Below are positions 17,948-27,191 of a stretch of DNA of 64,000 nucleotides, in pieces; within the stretch, counting starts at the first letter, position 1, and every line of letters begins with the position of its first letter. Source of the DNA: Neoasaia chiangmaiensis (GTDB taxonomy: Bacteria; Pseudomonadota; Alphaproteobacteria; Acetobacterales; Acetobacteraceae); contig NZ_CP014691.1 of assembly GCF_002005465.1 (NCBI RefSeq), positions 434,001 to 498,000 on the forward strand, in the 5' to 3' direction. Both the position numbers and the translations under genes were made by a program. The notes under the pieces were generated by a model. The model was not told the DNA's origin, did not search any database, and saw only the letters and a list, made by a program, of their open reading frames with translations.

Positions 17948-18128
17948 GTCGTAGCGCGGCGCCCTTATACAAAATGACCCAAAGCGCCATCCGGCAATGG
18001 ATGCGCAGGTGCGCCGGAACATGCCGATACAGCCCGCTCCTTGCAACCGCTCCAAGTTGTTCCTCATGTCGATTATGAACAGAGTGTGCTTGGCGCGCCG
18101 CCGATCGGGCTGCTAAATCCTGTCACCA

Positions 18129-19142
18129 ATGACGATCTTCAACCGCTCCAAGAATACGAATCACCCCGGTCCCGCCCTACGTGTCGGCGTTATCGGCGCC
18201 GGGCATTTCGGACGATTTCATGCCTTGAAGGCCTTGAGTTATCCGAGGGAGGAACTGGTATCGATCTACGACACCGACATTGTCCGCGCGGGGATCGTGG
18301 CAAAGGAAGCCCAATGCGGCGTTGCCACATCCATTGAATCGCTTATCGAGACGGTTGATGCCGTCATCATCGCGACGCCTGCCGAACATCATTTCCGTAT
18401 GGCTCAAGCCTGCCTTCAGGCAAGACGTCATGTGCTTGTTGAGAAACCGATTGCCGCGACAATCCCGGAAGCAGAAGCACTCATTCATCTTGCCGACGAA
18501 CAAGGGTGCGTTCTGCAAGTCGGGCACCTTCTGCGCCATTCATCCGAGCATGCGGCCATCACTGCGCGAATCAGCAGACCATTATACATTGAGGCAACGC
18601 GGATCGCCCCGTTCAAGCCGCGCGGAACCGACGTATCGGTCATTCTCGATCTGATGATTCACGATCTCGATCTCGTTCTATCGCTGGTAGACAGTCCCAT
18701 TGCGGAAATCGATGCGCTAGGCGTTGCTGTTTCAAGCGAACATGAAGATATCGCCAACGCCCGCGTCCGCTTCATGAATGGTTGCGTCGCCACCATTACG
18801 GCCAGCAGGATTTCCTTGAAAACAGAACGACGTATGCGCGTTTTTTCAGAAGAAGGATATCTGTCGGCAGATTTCATGCAGCGGGAATTGACGATGATTG
18901 GCCGCGAGCACGGCCTGCCTCTTCCGGGCACTGGTGGTTACCGCCGTGAGGCAGTCCGTTGGCAGGACCACGACACGTTACTGGCCGAACATGAGGCTTT
19001 CGCCGCAGCGTGCCTTGATAAAGCACCGATCCTGGTCGACGGTCGCGCCGGTCTGCGGGCGCTGGACGCCGCCTTACGCGTGTCAGCAAGCATTCAGGAG
19101 GCGAAAAGCAGAATGTTTCTCTCCGGATTGATAAGAAGCTGA
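18129..19142 (+). CDS. Gfo/Idh/MocA-family NAD(P)-dependent oxidoreductase
   Basis: A 337-residue dehydrogenase with an N-terminal Rossmann fold (GVIGAGHFGRFHALK, about residues 20-34) and the family EKP motif (HVLVEKPIAAT, about 103-113), where the lysine is catalytic. The C-terminal alpha/beta domain carries the MIHDLDLVLSL metal- or substrate-contact segment. Members act on sugars, inositols or nucleotide sugars; the substrate here is unknown. Rhodospirillales often carry such a gene near lipid A genes, but none is seen beside it. It is divergent from secD and converges on the ABC-F gene. Confidence 0.82.
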   Translation: MTIFNRSKNTNHPGPALRVGVIGAGHFGRFHALKALSYPREELVSIYDTDIVRAGIVAKEAQCGVATSIESLIETVDAVIIATPAEHHFRMAQACLQARRHVLVEKPIAATIPEAEALIHLADEQGCVLQVGHLLRHSSEHAAITARISRPLYIEATRIAPFKPRGTDVSVILDLMIHDLDLVLSLVDSPIAEIDALGVAVSSEHEDIANARVRFMNGCVATITASRISLKTERRMRVFSEEGYLSADFMQRELTMIGREHGLPLPGTGGYRREAVRWQDHDTLLAEHEAFAAACLDKAPILVDGRAGLRALDAALRVSASIQEAKSRMFLSGLIRS

Positions 19143-19151
19143 ATCTAAGGC

Positions 19152-20954
19152 TTATTTTTCCAGACTTTCACGCTTCATCTCAAGTTCCAGCCACTGCTCC
19201 TCTGCCGCAGCAAGCTCATTTTCCGCAGATGATAGAAAACGGGTCTGCTGTTCGAAATTTGCCGGGTCCCGTTGATAGAAAGAGGGGTCGGCGAGCGTCT
19301 CCCTCATTTTTGTGATTTTGTCTTCGAGATCACTGATGCGTGCCGGTAGACGCTCCAGTGCCAGCTTATCTTTATAGGTTAACTTCGTTGCCGATTTATT
19401 TGTTTTTTCAATACTATTCTTCTTAACGCTCTCGGACGAGACCGTAGCGCGCGCTGTCAGGTCGACACCTCGACGTTGAGCCAGCATGTCGCTGTAGCCG
19501 CCAGCATATTCAATCCAGCGACCATCACCCTCAGTAGCCAGCACGGACGTCGCCACCCGGTCCAGAAAATCGCGATCATGGCTGACCAGCAGAACCGTGC
19601 CGGCATAATCGTCCAACATCTCTTGCAGGAGATCGAGTGTCTCAAGATCGAGATCGTTCGTCGGCTCGTCGAGCACGAGAAGGTTGGAAGGCTGCGCCAT
19701 GGCACAAGCGAGGGCAAGACGTCCGCGTTCGCCACCGGAGAGCATACCGACACGGGTTCGTGCCTGCTCCGGCCGGAAAAGAAAGTCTTTCATATAGCCT
19801 ATGACGTGGCGCTTCTCGGTGCCGACCTGCACCATGTCGCCACTGCCGCTGGTTAGCGTGTCGGCCAATGTCAGTTGCGGGTCCAGCGCAGCGCGGCGCT
19901 GATCGAGCGTCACCAGCGAAACCGACGCACCAATTGTTATCGTGCCCGAGTCCGGCGTCTCGCGACCGATCAGCAGATTGAGAAGGGTTGTCTTTCCGGC
20001 ACCATTTGCGCCAACAAGCGCCAGCCGATCACCGCGCAGTACACGAAGGTCAAGATCGCTTACAACCCAGCGTTCCCCGTAACATTTGCCGACCCTCTCG
20101 GCGTTCGAGACGATCTTGCTTCCGCTATCGGCTTCTGTAGCGCCGAAACGCATGGTGCCATGCGCCTGCGAGGCCATCTCATGTCTTCGGGCCCGAAGAC
20201 CTGCCAGTTCCCCGACACGACGCACATTCCGTTTACGACGAGCCGTTACACCATAGCGCATCCAGTCTTCTTCACGCGCAATCTGACGTTCGAGTTTGTG
20301 CGCCTCGACCGCTTCTTGCTCGAAGACTTCCTCACGCCAGCTTTCGTAACGCGCGAACCCCTCATCCAGGCGGCGGGTAATCCCTCGATCCAGCCAGACG
20401 ACGGCACGAGACAATGTTTCGAGCAAGCGCCGGTCGTGACTGATGACGATCATGGCCGATCGTGAACTGATCAGTTCCTTCTCCAGCCAGTCGATCGTGG
20501 GCAGATCGAGATGATTGGTCGGCTCATCGAGCAGGAGAAGGTCGGGCTGGGCCGCCAGAGCCCGCGCGAGGGCACATCTTTTCTGCTCTCCGCCGGACAA
20601 TGCCGCCGGACTCTCGTCGCCGCTCATGCCCAATTCGGCCAGCATGGCACGCGCGCGGAAATGTTCGTCGTCGGGCAGGTCGCCAACCACGTAGTCGAAC
20701 GTTGTCTTATAGTCCGAAAGATCCGGTTCCTGCGCCAGATAATAGGCTTTGGAACCGGGTTGCAGGAAGTGAGTGCCGCTGTCCGCCTGCAGCAGTCCCG
20801 CTGCAATTCGGAGAAGCGTTGACTTACCCGAGCCGTTGCGGCCGACAAGACAGATGCGTTCGCCGGGTTGGACACTGATGTCCGCGCCGTCCAGGAGAGG
20901 ACGGCCACCGAGGCCGAATGTAATATTTTGTAGATTGAGAAGAGGAGGCGCCAT
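19152..20954 (-). CDS. ABC-F family ATPase, Uup-like
   Basis: A 600-residue soluble protein with two ABC cassettes and no membrane segments. Cassette 1 has Walker A GRNGSGKST (about residue 40), signature LSGGEQKR and Walker B LLLLDEPTNHLD. Cassette 2 has Walker A GANGAGKTT (about 320), signature LSGGERGR and LVLDEPTNDLD. A charged linker joins them, and a C-terminal coiled-coil domain (about 530-600, rich in Lys/Glu) is typical of Uup. ABC-F proteins act on ribosomes; Uup relatives also bind DNA. The choice of Uup over other ABC-F types rests mainly on the C-terminal coiled coil. Confidence 0.88.
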   Translation of the reverse strand: MAPPLLNLQNITFGLGGRPLLDGADISVQPGERICLVGRNGSGKSTLLRIAAGLLQADSGTHFLQPGSKAYYLAQEPDLSDYKTTFDYVVGDLPDDEHFRARAMLAELGMSGDESPAALSGGEQKRCALARALAAQPDLLLLDEPTNHLDLPTIDWLEKELISSRSAMIVISHDRRLLETLSRAVVWLDRGITRRLDEGFARYESWREEVFEQEAVEAHKLERQIAREEDWMRYGVTARRKRNVRRVGELAGLRARRHEMASQAHGTMRFGATEADSGSKIVSNAERVGKCYGERWVVSDLDLRVLRGDRLALVGANGAGKTTLLNLLIGRETPDSGTITIGASVSLVTLDQRRAALDPQLTLADTLTSGSGDMVQVGTEKRHVIGYMKDFLFRPEQARTRVGMLSGGERGRLALACAMAQPSNLLVLDEPTNDLDLETLDLLQEMLDDYAGTVLLVSHDRDFLDRVATSVLATEGDGRWIEYAGGYSDMLAQRRGVDLTARATVSSESVKKNSIEKTNKSATKLTYKDKLALERLPARISDLEDKITKMRETLADPSFYQRDPANFEQQTRFLSSAENELAAAEEQWLELEMKRESLEK

Positions 20955-20995
20955 GCGTTGCTATGTGTCGCACGGCGCGACGGAGTGCAAGGCGC

Positions 20996-21736
20996 CTAGA
21001 ATACCTTCATGCCACCCGTAACGGCCTGATAGGTGGTAATGGCCAATGTCATGGGCTCGAATGGCTTTGTGATGACAAAAGAGGGTTCTTCCGACTCTCC
21101 CGTCAGAAGACGCTCCGGATAGGCGGTCACGAAAATGACTGGCGTACGATGCGTCGCCATGATTCGTCCGACGGCTTTCATTCCGTCCCCACCGCCGCCA
21201 AGGTTGATGTCGGCCAGGATCAATCCCGGCTTGGTCTCCTCGGCTATCCGTACGGCGTCGGCCTCCGTATGCGCCACGCCGGCAATACGATGCCCGCACT
21301 GTTCGACGACATCCTGAATGTCCATGGCGATAATCGGTTCGTCCTCGATAATGAGCACGCTTGTTTCCGTTACTGCCCGCAGGCCCTCGTTGGCACGCGA
21401 GACTTCGGCGACCGCGTCCGTCTCGTCAATTCCGACAATCTCGGCGGCCGTCGCCAGAGGGAGTTCTTCCAGCGCAATCAGAAGCAGGAGAATGCGCTGC
21501 GTAACCGTCAGGCCTTCGGATGCCGGGTGAGCATCAGCTTTTCCAAGGAAATGTTGAGCGATGTCCCGATAAAGCGTATTTCTGATCGACAGTGAACTGC
21601 TGTCGTCACCAAGCACCCTTTTCAGACTTTCTGCGACCAACTGATCGCCCCGTTTCTGCCCGCCAGCCAAAGCCCTTGCAAAACGACGTATGTATGGCAG
21701 CGCTTGGATGATTTCCTGGCGCCTGATGTCAACCAT
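20996..21736 (-). CDS. phyR: PhyR anti-anti-sigma response regulator
   Basis: Master switch of the alphaproteobacterial general stress response. The 246-residue protein has an N-terminal sigma-factor-like domain (about residues 1-115, with ILLLLIALEELPLATAAEIVGI resembling sigma region 4). A receiver domain (about 120-240) follows, with acidic residues in IIEDEP, the phospho-acceptor Asp in LILADINLGGGGDG, Thr in IFVTAYP and Lys in VITKPF. Once phosphorylated, the sigma-like domain binds NepR and frees EcfG. It is divergent from the sigma gene, whose longest frame overlaps its first 33 bases. Confidence 0.93.
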   Translation of the reverse strand: MVDIRRQEIIQALPYIRRFARALAGGQKRGDQLVAESLKRVLGDDSSSLSIRNTLYRDIAQHFLGKADAHPASEGLTVTQRILLLLIALEELPLATAAEIVGIDETDAVAEVSRANEGLRAVTETSVLIIEDEPIIAMDIQDVVEQCGHRIAGVAHTEADAVRIAEETKPGLILADINLGGGGDGMKAVGRIMATHRTPVIFVTAYPERLLTGESEEPSFVITKPFEPMTLAITTYQAVTGGMKVF

Positions 21737-22417
21737 GAGACAAACAACTCCGCAGCGAACCGGCTAGCGACCGGTCTGGATAAGGCGCATTATGTCACGA
21801 CAACGCTGCTCTCGCCAAGACCGGCGAAACCGGGAACCGCGAGCATAGCAAAGGAACTCCCCCTGCCTATCAAGACTCCATTGGAAACGTCGAAAGCGCA
21901 GCAGGATCAGGGCGCCAGGTCGATCCGGCAAGGGATCGCGACATTTTTGCCTGACCTTCGCGGCTTCGCGCGGTTTCTGACACGCGACACCGCGGCAGCC
22001 GATGATCTGGTGCAGGATACGGTTGTCCGGGCCCTTGCCGCGCAAGAGCAGTTTCAGCCCGGCACCAGCCTGAAAGCCTGGCTGTTCACCATTCAGCGCA
22101 ATGCCTTCTATGAACAGCAACGTCGGCGTGTGAAGGAGCGCACGATCCTGGCAGGTATGGAGACGGAGAGCATATCCTCCCCGACAGGAGATATCCGTGG
22201 CGTCCAGGATCAGATGCTCGATCTTCCCGGTTTGTTGTGGCAGTTGCCGGATATCCTGCGAGAGGCCCTGATCCTCGTCGGCGCCCAAGAGCTGAGCTAC
22301 GAGGAAGCTGCACGCGTCTGCGATGTTGCCGTCGGCACCATGAAAGCACGCGTCTCTCGCGCCCGCGAGCGGCTTTCCCAATTGACCAACGGCCTCTCGA
22401 CATCGGAAGTTACATAG
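21704..22417 (+). CDS. EcfG-like ECF sigma factor (copy 1)
   Basis: General stress response sigma factor of the ECF15/EcfG type. Region 2 spans about residues 75-140 of the longest frame (DLRGFARFLTRD, ADDLVQDTVVRAL, LKAWLFTIQRNAFYEQQRRR). Region 4 includes REALILVGAQELSYEEAARVCDVAVGTMKARVSRARERL, with the extended EcfG signature. The true start is uncertain. The frame opens at a TTG at 21704 that overlaps phyR, the first 60 residues look unstructured, and no in-frame ATG precedes the core; a TTG at 21881 is an alternative. Neither has a good ribosome-binding site, and no GGAAC/CGTT promoter was found upstream. Confidence 0.85.
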   Translation: MDDFLAPDVNHETNNSAANRLATGLDKAHYVTTTLLSPRPAKPGTASIAKELPLPIKTPLETSKAQQDQGARSIRQGIATFLPDLRGFARFLTRDTAAADDLVQDTVVRALAAQEQFQPGTSLKAWLFTIQRNAFYEQQRRRVKERTILAGMETESISSPTGDIRGVQDQMLDLPGLLWQLPDILREALILVGAQELSYEEAARVCDVAVGTMKARVSRARERLSQLTNGLSTSEVT

Positions 22418-22527
22418 CCATTTCAATCGCCTAGAAGCTTTTCAAAAAAACTTACGACCGATGCAACCAATATCTGACGCGGTTCATTGATCGGGCAGAA
22501 ACAAGTCGAAGCGAGAGGAACTTTCCC

Positions 22528-23109
22528 ATGGCGACTTTCCATGACCAGGTCATTGCAATCCTGCCGAAACTACGCGTGCAGGCGCTCTCTCTGACCCGCA
22601 ACCGCGCCAGCGCGGAAGATCTGGTGCAAGATGCCGTGTGCAACGCTTTGGCTGCGCAGGACAGCTTCATTCCCGGCACGAATTTCTCTGCATGGATGCA
22701 CCGAATTCTGCGCAATCGCTTCATCTCCGATCTTCGTAAGCGTCGCGATACGACGGATATCGACGATGTGCCTTCGTCGTCTTTCGCCAGCAATCCGACA
22801 CACGAAGACAGCCTCGCGCTTAAGGATCTTTCACTCGCCCTGTCTCGCCTGCCTGCGGATCAGCGCGAAGCCCTTGTCATGGTTGTCGTGCAGGGCATGA
22901 GCTATGAGGCGCTCGCAGAGGCTACCGGCTGCGCGGTCGGAACGGCTAAAAGTCGTGTATTCCGGGCGCGTCGTCAGTTGGAAGCGTGGATGACGGGCGA
23001 TTTGCCGGCCAATGACAAGCTGCGATCCAAAGTCACGGCGCTGCGTGCCGCGCTGGAAGAGCGCCGCAGGGCCGGGCAGAGCGGCGACGACCTGTTGAAT
23101 CTGGGATAA
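22528..23109 (+). CDS. EcfG-like ECF sigma factor (copy 2)
   Basis: A second, 193-residue sigma-70 family ECF protein directly after the first. Region 2 reads LRVQALSLTRNRASAEDLVQDAVCNAL and AWMHRILRNRFISDLRKRR. Region 4 reads LPADQREALVMVVVQGMSYEALAEATGCAVGTAKSR. A charged C-terminal tail of about 30 residues follows. The ATG at 22528 is preceded by GAGAGGAA. It is clearly paralogous to copy 1 but has diverged in the region 2 helix that contacts the -10 element, so the two may read different promoters. It lies 190 bp before nepR. Confidence 0.85.
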   Translation: MATFHDQVIAILPKLRVQALSLTRNRASAEDLVQDAVCNALAAQDSFIPGTNFSAWMHRILRNRFISDLRKRRDTTDIDDVPSSSFASNPTHEDSLALKDLSLALSRLPADQREALVMVVVQGMSYEALAEATGCAVGTAKSRVFRARRQLEAWMTGDLPANDKLRSKVTALRAALEERRRAGQSGDDLLNLG

Positions 23110-23145
23110 TCGGCCGCATCTGGCGAGACTTCCTTTGATCTTTTG

Positions 23146-23168
23146 GGCTGAAACGCTATGTTTCAGCC
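23146..23168 (+). terminator. stem-loop after second sigma factor
   Basis: A perfect 9-bp stem (GGCTGAAAC with GTTTCAGCC) and a 5-nt loop lie 37 bases past the stop codon. No U-tract follows, so it may attenuate rather than end transcription into nepR. Confidence 0.4.
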
Positions 23169-23299
23169 TAGACTTGTTCGCCCTCTTTCCGTAACGACAA
23201 TCCAACAATCAGGCCGGGCTTGCTGTTTGTAGTGCAACCCATGAGGCCAGATAATGTTTGCTATTCATAGACGGGAACAGAAGACTTTAGGGTGGAAAG

Positions 23300-23470
23300 A
23301 TGAGTGGGGGAGAGGACGCGAGGCCGCGGAAGCCCCGTCCAGAGCAGGAGCCAAATTCTGCGTTCGATCTTTGGTTGAAGAGGGGTTTGCATCAGTTGTT
23401 CGATGATGTGGCGAACGAACCTATTCCCGAAGAGCTTTTGCGTCTGATCGAAGAGGATCGTGACAAGTAA
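23300..23470 (+). CDS. nepR: NepR anti-sigma factor
   Basis: A 56-residue protein that fits the anti-EcfG factor NepR, which holds the stress sigma inactive until phosphorylated PhyR captures it. After a polar N-terminus rich in Glu, Arg and Pro come the two short helices of the family: FDLWLKRGLHQLFDDVANEP and IPEELLRLIEEDR. The first ends in the conserved L-x-x-L-(Y/F)-D-x-V pattern. The ATG at 23300 is preceded by AGGGTGGA. Identification rests on these helices plus the location between the sigma factors and the HWE kinase. The gene is short and easily missed. Confidence 0.85.
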   Translation: MSGGEDARPRKPRPEQEPNSAFDLWLKRGLHQLFDDVANEPIPEELLRLIEEDRDK

Positions 23471-23618
23471 CCTCCTGCCTGCTGCACATTTCCCCGTATC
23501 CCGGCAGGTAAAAAATATAATCCTCTCAATTGCGACCGACAGTGGACGCTAACCCTGAGCTACTGACGCATGTTTCAACGATATACTATCGGATAATATA
23601 TTGAGGGGCCTAAGGCGC

Positions 23619-25424
23619 GTGCGCCTTCTCGATACAGTCGGTTCGCGCGTGATGGCCCTGATTGTCAGCACGACATTACCGTTGGCGACCATTGCGAGCG
23701 TTCTGGCGTGGCATAGTTACATCGTGGCCACAGAGAACAGTGCCACGCGAATTATCAATGCAGCGCATCGAGCCAAGATCGACGTCCAGCAGGATATAGG
23801 GCGAAGCCAGATATCTCTTGAAATGTTTTCGGATATGGGACTTCCCAGCTCCAATATCGACCATATTGCTCGGCTGCTTCAGAGCGTGTCACTTAATCAC
23901 TACTGCTCGATTGCACTGATTGACAGAAATGGAAAAACCCTGTCGTCATTCTCCGACATCACGAAAAGTACAATTCAATGCGGTGGCGTCAGTTTCCCGC
24001 TTTCTGCCGGCGATAAGTGGCGCAGCATTTCAGTTGTTCCAAAGCATCAGACCGTCAGATTGCTGGCCGCCGGAAATATATCACTTATACAGGTCATTTC
24101 ACCTACATCTTATACGAATGCTGAAGGACAGCCGGCATCCGGCGCTCTGGTGGTTGTGAAGATACTCTCCCTGACGACACAAAGCTGGGACACAAGAAAC
24201 GCACAATTCGCCATCGAAGCAAACGATGCTGCCGCAATCTGGCTCGTGGGCTCAGACAAAAATCCCCTTCTTTTATTTCACAGTGGAGATGCTCCCACCC
24301 CGTGGCCCCAAAATATTATCAAGCGCTTGACAGAAGATCGTAAGAGAAACAGCATCGAAGACCACTTTCACGATGGAAATACATATTACGCGATAGTTCC
24401 TGTCTTCAACGACATAAATCTTGTTGCAAGTTCACAGAGGACAGCATCCGAAAATTACGCTCTCCATGTTTTTGTCGCTCGACTTCTTCTTATTGTTTCT
24501 CTCTTGGCCATCGAACTTCTGCTCGTTGCTTTTGCCGCACATTCGTATCTTGTCGATCCTTTGGAAAGACTTGCCTTAAGCGTTGCCGAGTGGCGGCGGC
24601 ACAATGTTTTTGAACCAGAGTTACCAAAAGCGATCCCTCTCGAAATTCGTCACCTTGAACGCGCCTTTCGACGGGCAACGGCGCGGCTCACCCGTCACGA
24701 GACGAGGCTGCGGCGTGCCGCCAAGCAGCAGGATATATTGATCCGGGAAATCCATCATCGCGTTAAGAACAACCTGCAAATCGTGGCGTCGCTGCTGAAC
24801 CTGCAAGCGAACCGTATTAGCGAACCCGAGGCCCAGAAAGAATTCCGCCTAGTGCGTGATCGTGTGCGGACATTGGCGACCTTGCATCGTTACCTTTATC
24901 CGGCAGGCGGGGTTGCCAATCTCGATATCAAGGCCTTCCTGACCGAACTTTGCAGCCAGATTTTCCTGTCCTATGGGCAGGCCACGAATGGGCGGATAAA
25001 GCTCGTCACAAGGATTGAAGCTGTTTCGATTTCCCCGGATCAGGCGGTTCCGGTTTCGCTCATCGTCGGTGAAGTCATCAACAACGCCCTGCGTTTCGCC
25101 TTTCCTGACGAACGGGAAGGAGAAATTTCTGTATCCCTTACGATGCAGGACACTCATTGCACACTGGAGATCACCGACAACGGCATTGGAATGGCTCAGA
25201 TGTCCAAGAACAATGGCATGCCACCCCGCACGAAAGGCATAGGGCTTCAGCTCATAACCGGCTTTGCCAGGCAAATAAATGCCAAGCTGGACATCAGAAA
25301 AGATAACGGAACATCATATCGCCTGACCTTCGAGCCTGCCCCGTCACGTAAACCCGCTGAAGGCGTCAGATCTCTCACCGAGACGAAAAACACGATCCCG
25401 CGTCAGGTTGGTCCTGAAGACTAA
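23619..25424 (+). CDS. membrane HWE/HisKA_2 sensor histidine kinase, PhyK-like
   Basis: Probable sensor kinase feeding PhyR. From the GTG at 23619 (601 residues; a TTG at 23601 is also possible) there is a transmembrane helix near residues 10-35. A periplasmic sensing region of about 240 residues is followed by a second transmembrane helix near 290-315 and a HAMP-like linker. The HisKA_2 dimerisation domain carries the phospho-acceptor His in REIHHRVKNNLQIVASLLNL. The HATPase domain has the N-box EVINNALRFAF, then ITDNGIGM and TKGIGLQL. The 5' half is noticeably more AT-rich than the 3' half. The stimulus is unknown. Confidence 0.88.
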   Translation: MRLLDTVGSRVMALIVSTTLPLATIASVLAWHSYIVATENSATRIINAAHRAKIDVQQDIGRSQISLEMFSDMGLPSSNIDHIARLLQSVSLNHYCSIALIDRNGKTLSSFSDITKSTIQCGGVSFPLSAGDKWRSISVVPKHQTVRLLAAGNISLIQVISPTSYTNAEGQPASGALVVVKILSLTTQSWDTRNAQFAIEANDAAAIWLVGSDKNPLLLFHSGDAPTPWPQNIIKRLTEDRKRNSIEDHFHDGNTYYAIVPVFNDINLVASSQRTASENYALHVFVARLLLIVSLLAIELLLVAFAAHSYLVDPLERLALSVAEWRRHNVFEPELPKAIPLEIRHLERAFRRATARLTRHETRLRRAAKQQDILIREIHHRVKNNLQIVASLLNLQANRISEPEAQKEFRLVRDRVRTLATLHRYLYPAGGVANLDIKAFLTELCSQIFLSYGQATNGRIKLVTRIEAVSISPDQAVPVSLIVGEVINNALRFAFPDEREGEISVSLTMQDTHCTLEITDNGIGMAQMSKNNGMPPRTKGIGLQLITGFARQINAKLDIRKDNGTSYRLTFEPAPSRKPAEGVRSLTETKNTIPRQVGPED

Positions 25425-25505
25425 GACCAATCCGCCGGTCAGTATTGCCTAAATGTTCGGCAATCTCGGGCAAAACCTCTACCCGAAAGCGACCCGGGCT
25501 TCTAT

Positions 25506-27191
25506 ATGGCGCCAATGAGCGCCGTGGATAAAAAAATCGTCCGGAAATGGGTAGCGCAGCAGGCCGGTCCCGGTCGACGCGCAGCTTTGCCGAGCATCGT
25601 ATTCGGCTTGCTGATAACGACGCTAGGGATAACGCAGGCTTGGCTTGTCGCTGTTTTGCTTGCGGCGGCAATTACCCATACGTCCCAATCGATTCAGCGG
25701 ATCTTCATTGAACTGGGCGTTGCGATCGTCCTTCGGGCAATCTGTCAATATCTTCAGGATGTCAGTGCTACACGTGCCGGCATCGCTGCTAGGCGGCGGT
25801 TGCGACGCGAAGTTCTGGAATCGATCGTTGCGGAAGGACCGGGGCTGCTCAGGCGTCGTCATAGCAGCGCCATCGCCAGCCTGATCGTTGATCGCATCGA
25901 GGTACTCGATGGGTATTTCGCACGCTGGATGCCCGCCTCGGTGCAGTGGATCGCTTCGCCCTGCATTGTCCTCCTTGGTTTGGCTTTCCTGGCTCCGCAC
26001 GTGATATGGATCTTTGCCATATGTGGTCTCGCAGTGCCTGTCGCGCAGGCCATATTCGGTATTGGGGCAGGGCTGGCGGCGCGTAACCAGTTTCTTGCGA
26101 TGACGCGCCTGCAAACGCGATTTTTGGACCGCGTTCGCGGTATTGCGACCATTGTTATCGCCGGTGCTGTCGATCGTGAAGCGAGCGCATTACAGGAAAA
26201 AGCCGACGACTTGCGGCAGCGCACCATGCGGATTCTCCGAATTGCCTTTCTGTCCTCCGCGGCAATCGATATCGCCATGGTAGCGGCAATCATTGCATTG
26301 GTCATATCCGAGGGCGTGACGCTACGTCACGGCTCCATGACAATGCCGGAATTGGCGCGCGCACTGGTGGCATTACTACTGGTGCCGGAGTTCTTTGCGC
26401 CGTTGCGGGCTCTTGCACTCGCTTATCAGGATCGCGCTCATGCCAGCGGCGCGGCGGAAGCAATGAACGATCTAATACAACCCGATGCAATGGCGTCTGC
26501 CACGATCCCGTTCGAGAGCCGATCGATTACCATAAGGGTTTCGAACGTGTCGTTCAGCTGGAACGCGACACGCGGTCCGGTTTTGCAACAGGTAAACTTC
26601 GACGTCAGGCCAGGAGAGATTCTGGTGCTGGAAGGCCGTTCGGGGGCTGGAAAGTCGACGCTGATCGAACTTCTTCTGGGCTTTATCCAGCCGGGCGACG
26701 GGAACATTTTCTTCGACGGACACGATATCGCCAAGCTGGCGCCCAGGACAATTGCAGGCTCTCTCGCATGGATTGGACAAAAACCCGTAATTTTCGCCGG
26801 CACGCTTCGGGAGAATATTCTGTTCGGCAAACCCACTGCATCTGAGCAGGACATGCAGGCTGCACTGAAAGCTGCAGCGATCGACAGCTATCTGCCGGAC
26901 CTTCCATCGGGTCTTGATACCGTCATCGGTGAGGGCGGCTTTGGCCTTTCAGGTGGACAGGCGCAGCGCATCGCGATCGCACGCGCCTATCTCAAGGATG
27001 CGCCGATCCTGTTGCTCGATGAACCGACCGCTCACCTTGACCCTGTGACGGAGCAAGGCATCGTCAACGCGCTGGCGCAACTCGCGAAAGGACGCACTGT
27101 CGTTCTTTGTAGCCATTCAAGGGCGCTTCGCGCTCTGGGCACGCGCGTTCTGCAACTTGAACGTGGTTGCTTGCTGGAGCATGCAGCATGA
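25506..27191 (+). CDS. cydD: thiol reductant ABC exporter subunit CydD
   Basis: Half of the heterodimeric CydDC exporter, which moves cysteine and glutathione to the periplasm and is needed for cytochrome bd assembly. The 561-residue protein has six transmembrane helices in its first 310 residues. The ABC domain follows, with Walker A EGRSGAGKST, the Q-loop near WIGQKP, the signature LSGGQAQRIAIARAYL and Walker B ILLLDEPTAHLD. The cydC ATG overlaps its stop codon (ATGA). No cydAB oxidase genes lie in this window. Confidence 0.9.
   Translation: MAPMSAVDKKIVRKWVAQQAGPGRRAALPSIVFGLLITTLGITQAWLVAVLLAAAITHTSQSIQRIFIELGVAIVLRAICQYLQDVSATRAGIAARRRLRREVLESIVAEGPGLLRRRHSSAIASLIVDRIEVLDGYFARWMPASVQWIASPCIVLLGLAFLAPHVIWIFAICGLAVPVAQAIFGIGAGLAARNQFLAMTRLQTRFLDRVRGIATIVIAGAVDREASALQEKADDLRQRTMRILRIAFLSSAAIDIAMVAAIIALVISEGVTLRHGSMTMPELARALVALLLVPEFFAPLRALALAYQDRAHASGAAEAMNDLIQPDAMASATIPFESRSITIRVSNVSFSWNATRGPVLQQVNFDVRPGEILVLEGRSGAGKSTLIELLLGFIQPGDGNIFFDGHDIAKLAPRTIAGSLAWIGQKPVIFAGTLRENILFGKPTASEQDMQAALKAAAIDSYLPDLPSGLDTVIGEGGFGLSGGQAQRIAIARAYLKDAPILLLDEPTAHLDPVTEQGIVNALAQLAKGRTVVLCSHSRALRALGTRVLQLERGCLLEHAA

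Noticed and set aside
23274-23278. GGAAC upstream of nepR as an EcfG -35 element
   Set aside because: No CGTT-like -10 element lies 16 or 17 bases downstream.
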